NCBI GenBank assembly: GCA_017540265.1
Contig: JAFYBJ010000032.1
Location: 1-57,329, forward strand
Reading direction: 5' to 3'
Origin: Lachnospiraceae bacterium
GTDB taxonomy: Bacteria > Bacillota > Clostridia > Lachnospirales > Lachnospiraceae
Length of the DNA: 57,329 nt
This document shows, in pieces, positions 41,511 to 49,961 of this stretch. The notes under the pieces are model-generated. The model saw only the letters and a program-made list of their open reading frames with translations. It searched no databases and was not told the origin of the DNA. How positions within the stretch are numbered: position 1 is the stretch's first letter; the number at the start of each line of letters is the position of its first letter. The position numbers and the translations under genes are program-made.

Positions 41511-41526
41511 ACACAATATAGCAGAA
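41511..41526. promoter_or_regulatory. NrdR-like box 2 (half conserved)
   Basis: It starts ACACAATATA, a perfect left half of the NrdR box, with a degenerate right half. It begins 33 bases after box 1, about three helical turns, the usual tandem spacing. Confidence 0.4.
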
Positions 41527-41537
41527 AGGTCGATCCG

Positions 41538-43709
41538 ATGAATATCATAAAAAGAAGCGGCAAAGAAGTTCGTTTTGATGCAGAAAAGATATTAAATGCA
41601 ATAACCAAGGCAAATCTGGAGGTTTCCGCAGACAAGCGTCTTTCGGATGAACAGATACGGGCCATCACCGATAAGGTGACCGAAGACTGCCGCAATCTCA
41701 CCCGCGCGGCAAACGTTGAAGAGATACAGGATATGGTGGAGAACGGCCTTATGAATTCCGGCTGCAATGAAGTAGCCAGGAAATATATTACCTACCGTTA
41801 CCAGCACAGCCTCATGAGACAGCGCAATACCACAGACGACCAGATCATGAGCCTTATCGAGCTTTCAAACGAAGAAGTCAAGCAGGAAAATTCCAATAAG
41901 AATCCCACCGTCAACAGCGTGCAGAGGGATTATATGGCAGGCGAGGTTTCAAAGGATATCACCAGGCGTTTCCTCCTCCCTCCCGATATTGTTGAGGCTC
42001 ATCACGACGGCATCATACACTTTCATGATGCGGATTACTTTGCCCAGCACATGCACAACTGCTGTCTGGTAAATCTCGAGGACATGCTCCAGAACGGGAC
42101 AGTGATAAGCGAAACCATGATAGAAAAGCCCAAGAGCTTTTCCACGGCCTGCAATATTGCCACCCAGTCCATAGCACAGATCGCCTCCTCCCAGTACGGC
42201 GGCCAGTCCATCACGCTCTCGCATCTCGTGCCCTTTGTGGATGTGAGCAGGAAAAAATTCAGAAAGGAAGTACGTGAAGAATTCGAGGCATTAAATATAG
42301 ACGCTGATGATGAGCAGATAAACAGGATCGCCGAGATGAGGGTCAGATCCGAGATAGAGAGAGGCGTGCAGGTAATACAGTATCAGGTCATCACCCTCAT
42401 GACCACCAACGGCCAGGCCCCTTTTATCACAGTCTTTATGTATCTTGATGAAGTACCCGAGGGACAGCTTCGCGACGATCTTGCCCTTGTCATTGAGGAA
42501 ATGCTCAAGCAGCGCATACTCGGTGTCAAAAATGAGAAAGGCGTATATATCACACCCGCCTTTCCCAAGCTCATATATGTGCTTGATGAGGACAATGTAA
42601 AAGAAGGCACGAAATACTGGTACCTCACAAAGCTTGCGGCTGAATGCACCGCAAAGCGCATGGTTCCCGATTATATTTCCGCAAAGAAGATGCGCGAATA
42701 TAAAAACGGCGATGTCTATCCCTGCATGGGCTGCAGGAGTTTCCTTACCCCCGATACCGCAGGCCTTGGCGAAAACGGGAAACATAAATATTACGGCCGT
42801 TTCAACCAGGGTGTCGTGACCTTAAACCTTGTGGACGTGGCCTGCTCTTCCGGAAAGGATGAAGAGAAATTCTGGAAGCTTATGGACGAGCGCACCGAGC
42901 TCTGCTACCGTGCCCTTATGTGCAGGCATGAAAGGCTGCTTGGAACGCCTTCCGATGTGGCGCCCATACTCTGGCAGTTCGGTGCCCTTGCAAGGCTTAA
43001 AAAAGGTGAGAAGATAGATAAGCTTCTCTTTGATAATTATTCCACCATCTCCCTTGGATATGCCGGTCTCTGCGAGTGCACAAGATATATGAAGGGTGTT
43101 TCACATACGGATCCCGACGGCAAGGAATTTGCCCTTAAGGTGATGCAGTATATGAACGACAAATGCGCAAAGTGGCGTAAGGATACAAATATATCCTTCT
43201 CACTTTACGGCACGCCCCTTGAATCAACAACCTACAAATTCGCAAAGTGCCTGCAGAAGCGCTTCGGCATAATACCGGGGGTAACTGACAAAAATTACAT
43301 CACAAACAGCTATCATGTTCATGTAACGGAAAAAATCGACGCCTTTACAAAACTTAAATTCGAGTCGGAATTCCAGGCTCTCTCTCCCGGAGGCGCCATA
43401 AGCTATGTCGAAGTTCCGAACATGATGAACAATATCGACGCCGTACTCTCCGTAATGCAGTATATCTACGAGAATATAATGTACGCGGAACTCAATACAA
43501 AATCCGATTACTGCCAGAAATGCGGCTACAGCGGAGAAATAAAGATAGTCAATAACGACGAAGGGAAACTCATCTGGGAATGCCCCGTATGCGGCAACAG
43601 AGACCAGGATAAGATGAACGTGGCAAGACGTACCTGCGGATATATCGGCACACAGTTCTGGAATCAGGGACGCACCCAGGAAATAAAAGAAAGGGTACTG
43701 CATCTTTAA
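41538..43709 (+). CDS. nrdD: Anaerobic ribonucleoside-triphosphate reductase
   Basis: 723 residues, full length. The N-terminal ATP-cone (VRFDAEKILNAITKAN), the active-site region (HNCCLVNLEDML), a C-terminal zinc site (CQKCGYSG and CPVCGNRDQDK) and the glycyl radical motif RRTCGYIGTQFWNQGR are all present. It makes deoxynucleotides from NTPs without oxygen, using formate or thioredoxin-type reductant. AAAGG precedes the ATG. It is followed at once by its activase. Confidence 0.97.
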   Translation: MNIIKRSGKEVRFDAEKILNAITKANLEVSADKRLSDEQIRAITDKVTEDCRNLTRAANVEEIQDMVENGLMNSGCNEVARKYITYRYQHSLMRQRNTTDDQIMSLIELSNEEVKQENSNKNPTVNSVQRDYMAGEVSKDITRRFLLPPDIVEAHHDGIIHFHDADYFAQHMHNCCLVNLEDMLQNGTVISETMIEKPKSFSTACNIATQSIAQIASSQYGGQSITLSHLVPFVDVSRKKFRKEVREEFEALNIDADDEQINRIAEMRVRSEIERGVQVIQYQVITLMTTNGQAPFITVFMYLDEVPEGQLRDDLALVIEEMLKQRILGVKNEKGVYITPAFPKLIYVLDEDNVKEGTKYWYLTKLAAECTAKRMVPDYISAKKMREYKNGDVYPCMGCRSFLTPDTAGLGENGKHKYYGRFNQGVVTLNLVDVACSSGKDEEKFWKLMDERTELCYRALMCRHERLLGTPSDVAPILWQFGALARLKKGEKIDKLLFDNYSTISLGYAGLCECTRYMKGVSHTDPDGKEFALKVMQYMNDKCAKWRKDTNISFSLYGTPLESTTYKFAKCLQKRFGIIPGVTDKNYITNSYHVHVTEKIDAFTKLKFESEFQALSPGGAISYVEVPNMMNNIDAVLSVMQYIYENIMYAELNTKSDYCQKCGYSGEIKIVNNDEGKLIWECPVCGNRDQDKMNVARRTCGYIGTQFWNQGRTQEIKERVLHL

Positions 43710-43712
43710 TCA

Positions 43713-44243
43713 ATGAATTATGCAAATATAAAATATACGGATATAGCAAACGGCCCCGGCGTACGCACCAGCCTCTTTGTGAGCGGCTGCACGCATCACT
43801 GCAGGGAATGCTTTAATCCAGAGACCTGGGATTTCGCCTTCGGAGAGCCCTATGACAGCGAGGTTGAAGAAGCCCTGCTCTCATCCCTTGAGCCCGCATA
43901 TATTAGCGGCATGAGCATACTCGGCGGCGAACCCATGGAGCCTGCAAACCAGGAAGCGCTGCTGCCCCTTTACAGGAAATTTAAGGAGCGTTTTCCCGGA
44001 AAGACTCTCTGGATATATTCGGGATACTGCTTTGAACAGCTTACGGATCCCGGATATAAAAGAGCCTATACCGCCTTCACTTCCGAAATACTGCAGCTTG
44101 CGGATGTACTTGTTGACGGTGAATTTGTCGCGGAGAAAAAAAATATAAGTCTGCGCTTCAGAGGATCCGAGAATCAGCGTATAATAGACCTCAGGGAAAC
44201 ACTGAAAACGGGCAGCATCGTGCTCTCGGATTATTCTTCCTGA
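43713..44243 (+). CDS. nrdG: Anaerobic ribonucleotide reductase activating protein
   Basis: 176 residues, a radical-SAM activase. It has the CxxxCxxC cluster motif in GCTHHCRECFNPETW, then GMSILGGEPMEPANQEALL (the GGE motif) and LWIYSGYCFEQL. It installs the glycyl radical on NrdD; the genes are three bases apart. Confidence 0.96.
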   Translation: MNYANIKYTDIANGPGVRTSLFVSGCTHHCRECFNPETWDFAFGEPYDSEVEEALLSSLEPAYISGMSILGGEPMEPANQEALLPLYRKFKERFPGKTLWIYSGYCFEQLTDPGYKRAYTAFTSEILQLADVLVDGEFVAEKKNISLRFRGSENQRIIDLRETLKTGSIVLSDYSS

Positions 44244-44254
44244 GGAGGATATAC

Positions 44255-45316
44255 ATGAATAAAAACGTTAAAAGGATCTTCGCCTTAATGGTAGCGATAG
44301 CGGTCATAGGACTGCTTGCCACTGTAAAGATGCTTTCGGATAATGTGGACATCGTTCCTTCAAACTCACCGGATACCATAGGCAATACCGCCGGTAATCT
44401 CTACAACGGCGGTTTATTTGCCGAGGAAGACGGCATCATTTATTTTTCAAATCCCTACGACAGCAGAAAATTATACTCTTATGATACGTCTTCGGGCCTG
44501 TGTAAAAAGCTGGCTGCCGGAAGCGCATCCTTCATAAATGCTGCAGGCGGATATATCTATTATTATTCAGATTCCGCTTCAAGCCACGCAGGTCTTGGCT
44601 ATGTCAGGAAAGGCCGGGGCATCTACAGGCTTAAGACCGCCAAAAATGAAAACATAATGCTTGCGGATACCACCACGGACGGCATGATCCTTACGGGTGA
44701 CACTCTGGTCTATACCGCTTTCGCAGAAGGCGCTAAAGACGACGGAAATGCTGATGTGGGGCTTTACGGCCTTGATACAAACGGCGGAGACCCCGCTCTT
44801 TTGCTTAAGGGACATCCCGGAGTAGGCTCGGTGAATAACGGTCTCTTATATTACTCCTGCATGCAGGAAAGCGGCCATTTAAACAGCTTAAACCCTCTTA
44901 CGGGGGCTTCGATGGAGATTTCATCCCTGCGCATGTTCTTACCCGATTCCGACGGTTCAAAGATATATTTCCTTGATGCGGATGATGATTATCATTTAAA
45001 AGCTTTTTCTGTTGCAGACGGGAGTGTAAGCGTGATCGCGGCCGAAAGATGTGATACTTTTAACAGATACGGGAATATCATCTATTACCAGACAGCAGGA
45101 AGAAATTCCTCTGATTATGCTTTAAAAAGGATTTTTACGGATGGCACGGGTATGGAAACCGTAAGGAACGGAGTACACAGGAATATAAGCATTGCCGCAG
45201 GGTATGTTTTCTTCAGGGATTTTCAGAGTGATGTCCCCGTATATATGACACCGCTAAGCGGCTCCGTTAATGTAAGCACCTTTGATATCGCAGCCGTATC
45301 CGTAGTGGCCGATTAA
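44255..45316 (+). CDS. DUF5050 beta-propeller-like anchored protein
   Basis: 353 residues. An N-terminal membrane anchor or signal (residues 5-27, KRIFALMVAIAVIGLLATV) leads to repeated beta units of the DUF5050 type (GIIYFSNPYDSRKLYSYDT, GYIYYYSD, SKIYFLDADDDYHLKAFS, NIIYYQTAG). Such units build a propeller outside the membrane; family function is unknown. GAGGAGG precedes ATG 44255, 11 bases after nrdG, so it may share that transcript by position only. Confidence 0.78.
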   Translation: MNKNVKRIFALMVAIAVIGLLATVKMLSDNVDIVPSNSPDTIGNTAGNLYNGGLFAEEDGIIYFSNPYDSRKLYSYDTSSGLCKKLAAGSASFINAAGGYIYYYSDSASSHAGLGYVRKGRGIYRLKTAKNENIMLADTTTDGMILTGDTLVYTAFAEGAKDDGNADVGLYGLDTNGGDPALLLKGHPGVGSVNNGLLYYSCMQESGHLNSLNPLTGASMEISSLRMFLPDSDGSKIYFLDADDDYHLKAFSVADGSVSVIAAERCDTFNRYGNIIYYQTAGRNSSDYALKRIFTDGTGMETVRNGVHRNISIAAGYVFFRDFQSDVPVYMTPLSGSVNVSTFDIAAVSVVAD

Positions 45317-45325
45317 CCGTATCTC

Positions 45326-46162
45326 TCAGGCCAGACTCTTATACAATTCACTGACGCTTTTTTTAAGCACGGGATGATAAAGATCTTCTGCTATCTCACA
45401 AAGCGGTTTTAAAACAAAATCCCTGTTTGCCATATCGGCATGGGGTATCACAAGATCTGCGGAAGCATAGACCAGATCGTCAAAGAATATGATATCGAGA
45501 TCCATGCTTCTGTCCCCCCAGTGTTCTTTCCTTACTCTCCCGCATGCAGACTCTATCCCGTGCAGCGCCTCAAGCAGTTCTTCAGGCTCATAGAAAGTCT
45601 CTATCATGGAAACACCGTTTAAAAAATCATTTTCAGCCACGCCTCCGTAGGGCCTGCTTTCATATACACTGCTGTTTTTAATGATCTTTATAAAGGGATC
45701 CTCATCCATAAGCTTAAGGGCTTTTTTGATCAGTTCCGCCTTAGGGATAGTTTTACCATCTTCCGTCAGATCTTCGCTTGATCCCCATGCTATAAAAGCC
45801 CTGTGCCTTGTACGCTTTATCCTTACGGATATTGATTCAAACTCCGCTTCAACGGGCGCATAAGGTTTTTTCAATTCTATGCGCGCGCTCTTTATCCCTG
45901 AACAGCTTTTAAGTATCCTTAAGGCTATATGCTCGGCCGCCGCTTCTATGAGACTGTATGTATTCTCCGTCATCTCTTTTTTTATGAGCATGCAGACATC
46001 GGCATAGTTCACCGTTTTTAAAAGATCGTCACTTATCCCGGCCTTTCTTAAATCTGTTTCAAGCACGGCATCCACAAAAAAATACTGTCCTTTTTCATTT
46101 TCTTCAGGCAACACTCCGTGGTGTGCAAATATCTTAAGACCTTTAATGCGTATCTCATCCAT
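45326..46162 (-). CDS. folBK: Dihydroneopterin aldolase / HPPK fusion
   Basis: 278 residues combining two folate steps. FolB occupies about 1-118 (IKGLKIFAHHGVLPEENEKG, TVNYADVCMLIKKEMT, IELKKPYAPV) and FolK about 122-278 (AFIAWGSSEDL, SSVYESRPYGGVAENDFLNG, EHWGDRSMDLDIIFFDD, VIPHADMANRDFVL). It converts dihydroneopterin to hydroxymethyl-dihydropterin and then to its pyrophosphate. The fusion is common in clostridia. It overlaps folP by eight bases. Confidence 0.93.
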   Translation of the reverse strand: MDEIRIKGLKIFAHHGVLPEENEKGQYFFVDAVLETDLRKAGISDDLLKTVNYADVCMLIKKEMTENTYSLIEAAAEHIALRILKSCSGIKSARIELKKPYAPVEAEFESISVRIKRTRHRAFIAWGSSEDLTEDGKTIPKAELIKKALKLMDEDPFIKIIKNSSVYESRPYGGVAENDFLNGVSMIETFYEPEELLEALHGIESACGRVRKEHWGDRSMDLDIIFFDDLVYASADLVIPHADMANRDFVLKPLCEIAEDLYHPVLKKSVSELYKSLA

Positions 46163-46937
46163 TTATTTTCGAGCCCTTTAATACCTCTGCCATTTTTACG
46201 GCGGCGATATTCATCCTTACGTTATGCACCCTGAGTATATCCACTCCCAAAAGAGCCAGATAAGTATCAAGGGCAGCCGTTCCTGCTTCCCTCTCCTCCA
46301 TATCGCTTCCGCAGCAAAGAGCCACAAAGGATTTGCGTGAAATACCGTATAAAAGCTTAAAGCCGGTCTTTTTAAATTCTCCCGCACTTTTTATAAGCTT
46401 AAGATTCTCCTCCTGACTCTTGTTAAAGCCTATGCCCGGATCTATTATGATATCCTCACCTCTTACGCCGGCTGCGATCAGTTCCTCTGTCTTTCTTTCA
46501 AAAAAATCAAGAGCCCTGTAAAGGATATCCTTCTTCGAAGCATCCGGGGCTTCATTATAGGTAAGGCAGTAAGGGCATTTTCTTTCTGCGATAAGCTCTT
46601 TCATTTCAGGATCTGCAAGTCCCGATATGTCATTTATCACTAAAGCTCCGGCATCAAGCGCCGCAGCCGCCGTCACAGCCTTATATGTATCCGCGGAAAG
46701 CGGAAGATCTATCTCTTCCTTAAGTGCTTTTATAACGGGGATAAGACGCGATATCTCAGTCTCTGCATCCACGATATCCGCTCCGGGTCTTGTGGATTCA
46801 GCGCCGACATCCAGCACGGAAGCCCCTTCTTTACAAAGATCCCTCCCATGCTTAAGGGCAGCATCCTTTTCCATAAACTTCCCTCCGTCGGAAAAAGAAT
46901 CCGGCGTCACATTAATTATTCCCCAAATCTCTGTCAT
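46155..46937 (-). CDS. folP: Dihydropteroate synthase
   Basis: 260 residues, a TIM barrel with [13 protein letters not shown] at the start, [37 protein letters not shown] and [11 protein letters not shown]. It joins the pterin pyrophosphate to p-aminobenzoate. It overlaps folE by four bases and folBK by eight, so the three are translated together. Confidence 0.95.
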   Translation of the reverse strand: MTEIWGIINVTPDSFSDGGKFMEKDAALKHGRDLCKEGASVLDVGAESTRPGADIVDAETEISRLIPVIKALKEEIDLPLSADTYKAVTAAAALDAGALVINDISGLADPEMKELIAERKCPYCLTYNEAPDASKKDILYRALDFFERKTEELIAAGVRGEDIIIDPGIGFNKSQEENLKLIKSAGEFKKTGFKLLYGISRKSFVALCCGSDMEEREAGTAALDTYLALLGVDILRVHNVRMNIAAVKMAEVLKGSKING

Positions 46938-47491
46938 CTTATAAGATCCATCACCTTTCTTACCAGGGCATCATCCTTTTTAAAACCGCCCCTGGCTTCC
47001 ATGGTAACTGTCCTTGTCCCCGGCTTCTTTATGCCCCTCATGGACATGCACATATGCTCCGCCTCTGCGATAACAAGCACGCCTTTTGAGGAAAGCTCCC
47101 TCTCTAACGCATCTGCTATCTGGGATGTCATGCGTTCCTGAAGCTGCAGTCTTTTCGCATAAACCTCCACAGTCCTTGCAAGCTTCGAAAGCCCCGTCAC
47201 CCTTCCCTCCGGAAGATAAGCAATATGAACCTTTCCAAAAAACGGAAGAAGATGATGTTCGCAGAGAGAATAAAAGGGTATGTCCTTTTCGATCACTATC
47301 CCTTCCGAATCAGTGTCAAAGCTTCTCATAAGATGAGATGCGGGATCCTCTTCCATTCCGGCCAAAAGCTCCGTATACATCCGTGCCACACGTTCCGGCG
47401 TATCCTTAAGTCCTTCCCTGCAAGGATCCTCTCCTATGGCAAGAAGCAGTTCCCTTACGGCCATAGCCGCTCTTTTTTCGTCTACCATCAC
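46934..47491 (-). CDS. folE: GTP cyclohydrolase I
   Basis: 185 residues. Zinc and active-site motifs are visible in [39 protein letters not shown] and [14 protein letters not shown]. It makes dihydroneopterin triphosphate, the first folate step. It is second in the operon, after folC. Confidence 0.96.
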   Translation of the reverse strand: MMVDEKRAAMAVRELLLAIGEDPCREGLKDTPERVARMYTELLAGMEEDPASHLMRSFDTDSEGIVIEKDIPFYSLCEHHLLPFFGKVHIAYLPEGRVTGLSKLARTVEVYAKRLQLQERMTSQIADALERELSSKGVLVIAEAEHMCMSMRGIKKPGTRTVTMEARGGFKKDDALVRKVMDLIR

Positions 47492-47506
47492 CTGTTACTC
47501 CGTTCT

Positions 47507-48817
47507 TTATTGGCTGTGTTTTTTATCCGTCATCTTCTTCAGACTATGAAGATATGAAAGCGAACCTGTCGCCACTATCGTCTTTATTCCGTCTGCCTGT
47601 GCCAGCACTCGCGCTGTCTCAAAGGCTTCCTCAATGCTTCCGCATGCGCTTGCCCTTATTCCTGCTTTCATTGCGGCCTCCGCAAGCACATTCCCGGGAA
47701 GAGACCTGTTTCTGTCAGGAAGAGATAAGCATACTATATCCGACATGCATGGGGCAAGTATGTGCAGGGTTTTTTCCCATTCCTTATCCGCAAACATCCC
47801 CATTATAAATACGGCCTTACCCTTTGCATAGTGCTTAAGGCTTTCTTTAAGCATGCCCGCCGCATCGGGATTATGCGCTCCGTCCAGGATAAGATCGAAT
47901 TTCCCGTATTTTATCATTTCAAAACGGCCGGGCCAGACCGTATCTGCAAGGCCTTTTCTGAGAGCCTTTTCACTTATCTCAAAACCTCTTTTCGAAAGGC
48001 TCTCCACCGCCTTGACCGCAGCCGCGGCATTTGCCGGCTGGAAATCTCCCTTAAGGCTTATCTTAAGATCCTTAAAGTTTTCCGTATCAAAAAGGGTTTC
48101 ATCTTTTTTATATCTTATGTTCAGAGGGGCCGTAAAACCAATTTCCGCATCTGCCTTCTTTGCCGCATTCATAAGCACAGCCGAGACCGAAGACCTTCTT
48201 TCCCCATCACAGCCATGCTGCATCACACTGATAAGCTCTGCCCCCTTCTTTATTATGCCCGCCTTATTTTCCGCTATCTCTTCAAGCGTATCACCCAGGA
48301 AAGACGCATGATCCATATCTATATGCGCAAACACGCAGGCAAGCGGAGATGAGATCACATTGGTGGCATCAAGCCGCCCTCCCATGCCGCATTCTATCAC
48401 GGCTATATCCGTTTTTTCCGAAACAAAGCAAAGAAATGCAAGGGCGGTCTGGGCTTCAAAGAGAGTCGGTCCCCTGTTTCCTTCCTTTGCCAGGCTCTCA
48501 TCTGCAGCCTTTATCTTATCCATAAAGACAAGTATCTTTGCCCTGCTTAAGGGCCTTCCGTTTATCTGGATATTCTTATATTCCCCCTCTAACGAAGGTG
48601 AAAAATATCTTCCGGTCTTATAGCCGGCTTCCTTTGTGACAGATGATATATATGCCAGTATGGATCCCTTGCCGTTGGTCCCGGCAATATGGACTGCCTT
48701 TAACTTATCCTGAGGATCATCAAGCTTTGAAAGCAGCTGCTTTATGGCATCAAGGCCCGGACTTATACCCCTTTTCTTTAATTCTTCCGTATATTCTTCA
48801 AGTTCTTTTTCTGTCAT
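47507..48817 (-). CDS. folC: Folylpolyglutamate synthase / dihydrofolate synthase
   Basis: 436 residues of the Mur-ligase fold: P-loop VHIAGTNGKGSILAY, then IAVIECGMGGRLDATNVI, FAHIDMDHASFLGDTLEEIA, FDLILDGAHNPDAAG and VATGSLSYLHSLKK. It adds glutamate to (dihydro)pteroate and folates. It heads folC-folE-folP-folBK. No clear ribosome site precedes ATG 48817, where AT-rich DNA and a terminator lie upstream. Confidence 0.95.
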   Translation of the reverse strand: MTEKELEEYTEELKKRGISPGLDAIKQLLSKLDDPQDKLKAVHIAGTNGKGSILAYISSVTKEAGYKTGRYFSPSLEGEYKNIQINGRPLSRAKILVFMDKIKAADESLAKEGNRGPTLFEAQTALAFLCFVSEKTDIAVIECGMGGRLDATNVISSPLACVFAHIDMDHASFLGDTLEEIAENKAGIIKKGAELISVMQHGCDGERRSSVSAVLMNAAKKADAEIGFTAPLNIRYKKDETLFDTENFKDLKISLKGDFQPANAAAAVKAVESLSKRGFEISEKALRKGLADTVWPGRFEMIKYGKFDLILDGAHNPDAAGMLKESLKHYAKGKAVFIMGMFADKEWEKTLHILAPCMSDIVCLSLPDRNRSLPGNVLAEAAMKAGIRASACGSIEEAFETARVLAQADGIKTIVATGSLSYLHSLKKMTDKKHSQ

Positions 48818-48835
48818 GATAATTTAAGAATATAA

Positions 48836-48856
48836 GGGGCAGATAGCCTCTGCCCC
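48836..48856 (-). terminator. Terminator between the PH-domain gene and folC
   Basis: GGGGCAGA and TCTGCCCC form a perfect 8-bp stem with a 5-base loop; TTATATTCTT follows in the minus direction. It separates the PilZ/PH genes from the folate operon. Confidence 0.7.
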
Positions 48857-48875
48857 TCTGATATCCCGTATTCTC

Positions 48876-49262
48876 CTAGTTGCCATCCGGCATTCCGTCG
48901 CCGTCCATATCCGCTCCTATATCCAGCATATTCACCGTGCGGCGCTTAAGCCTTGCATTCTCGGATTCCTTAACAAGATAATCCTTTATCTCCTGGGCGT
49001 GCTTTACATGGATAAGTACAAGATTTTTATCCGTGTTATCTCCCGTCAGACATTCTATCGTTCCTATTCCCACTATGCGCTCAAACAGGGATCTGTTAAG
49101 CCTCACATCCTGGATCTTGTAAAGATAACAGTCATCCTGCTGTTTGTTAAAAAAGCCCCTGTCAATGCGTACGAGTTCATCATTTATGGAATAGACGGTA
49201 AATGTCCACGGCAGTCCGAAAAACAGCCATCTTTTTCTTTCCCTGAATTTTACATCTTCCAT
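48876..49262 (-). CDS. PH-domain (bacterial PH/DUF304) protein with Ca-binding-like tail
   Basis: 128 residues from ATG 49262 (GGAGAG upstream; an ATG at 49280 lies before it). The body is a bacterial PH fold (RWLFFGLPWTFTVYSIND, YLYKIQDVRLNRSLFERIVG, GTIECLTGDNTDKNLVLIHV). The last residues, DIGADMDGDGMPDGN, spell an EF-hand or thrombospondin-type DxDGDGxPD loop, odd on a protein with no export signal. It lies 27 bases past the PilZ gene. Function unknown. Confidence 0.78.
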   Translation of the reverse strand: MEDVKFRERKRWLFFGLPWTFTVYSINDELVRIDRGFFNKQQDDCYLYKIQDVRLNRSLFERIVGIGTIECLTGDNTDKNLVLIHVKHAQEIKDYLVKESENARLKRRTVNMLDIGADMDGDGMPDGN

Positions 49263-49289
49263 TTCATGCTCTCCTCTCATTTTACAGAT

Positions 49290-49946
49290 TTATTTTTGCA
49301 TATACTGCTCATTATCATTCTCATCCCTCTGTCCGGCAAGACGCTTTAAATAATCCAGTATCTCGGGATTCTGATCCGCGCTCCTGCAGCCGTAAAGGAT
49401 ATACTGATCGCTCTTTTCCTTACGTATGATCTTTCCCCTCATATGTATCACATTTCCGTTCTTTTCATTGAGCGTGCAGGATACGTTCATTCCGATCTGG
49501 AGGGCCACCCTCTTTCTCGGCTCCATGACAAATGCAAAACCTGAAGGGCTTACATCCTTGAGTGTCGTAAATATCTGGTCCACGATGCCTTCCACATTGA
49601 ACACCGCCGGCTGCCATACATAGGTACGCTTCTCGCCTCGCCTGTTCTCTATGCCCACAAGCATCGTGGTGGTTATCTTGTGATATACCAGACCATCCTT
49701 ACGCACCGTGGTTATATGGCAGTTCTTAAAGGTCCAGTTGCTGCCCTGCGCATCAGGTGCCAGAAGGTGGACTCTTACATTTTCCCCGTCAAAATTAACC
49801 CTTACGCCCTTGTGCATAAACGGGATCACCAGCACGCTCCTGTCTCCGGTCTTCATCACCCTGGAAACGAATTTCGCCTGCATGTCACCGCCGTTGTTGA
49901 CGGTGATCTGGATTTTTGTTCCGACAGAGATATCCGAAAAGTTCAT
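49290..49946 (-). CDS. PilZ-domain c-di-GMP receptor (YcgR-like)
   Basis: 218 residues with an N-terminal YcgR-type beta domain (1-95) and a C-terminal PilZ domain (about 100-205). The c-di-GMP residues are kept: RxxxR in NRRGEKR and DVSPSGFAF for the D/NxSxxG motif. It would translate c-di-GMP made by the two cyclases in this window into an output, typically slowing the flagellar motor. Confidence 0.88.
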   Translation of the reverse strand: MNFSDISVGTKIQITVNNGGDMQAKFVSRVMKTGDRSVLVIPFMHKGVRVNFDGENVRVHLLAPDAQGSNWTFKNCHITTVRKDGLVYHKITTTMLVGIENRRGEKRTYVWQPAVFNVEGIVDQIFTTLKDVSPSGFAFVMEPRKRVALQIGMNVSCTLNEKNGNVIHMRGKIIRKEKSDQYILYGCRSADQNPEILDYLKRLAGQRDENDNEQYMQK

Positions 49947-49961
49947 AACATTCTTATTTTA

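Noticed and set aside
47492-47506. Riboswitch before folE
   Set aside because: The 15-base gap after folC is too short and shows no conserved structure.
47762-48352. 196-residue plus-strand frame inside folC
   Set aside because: folC on the other strand has every family motif; the plus frame is a shadow.
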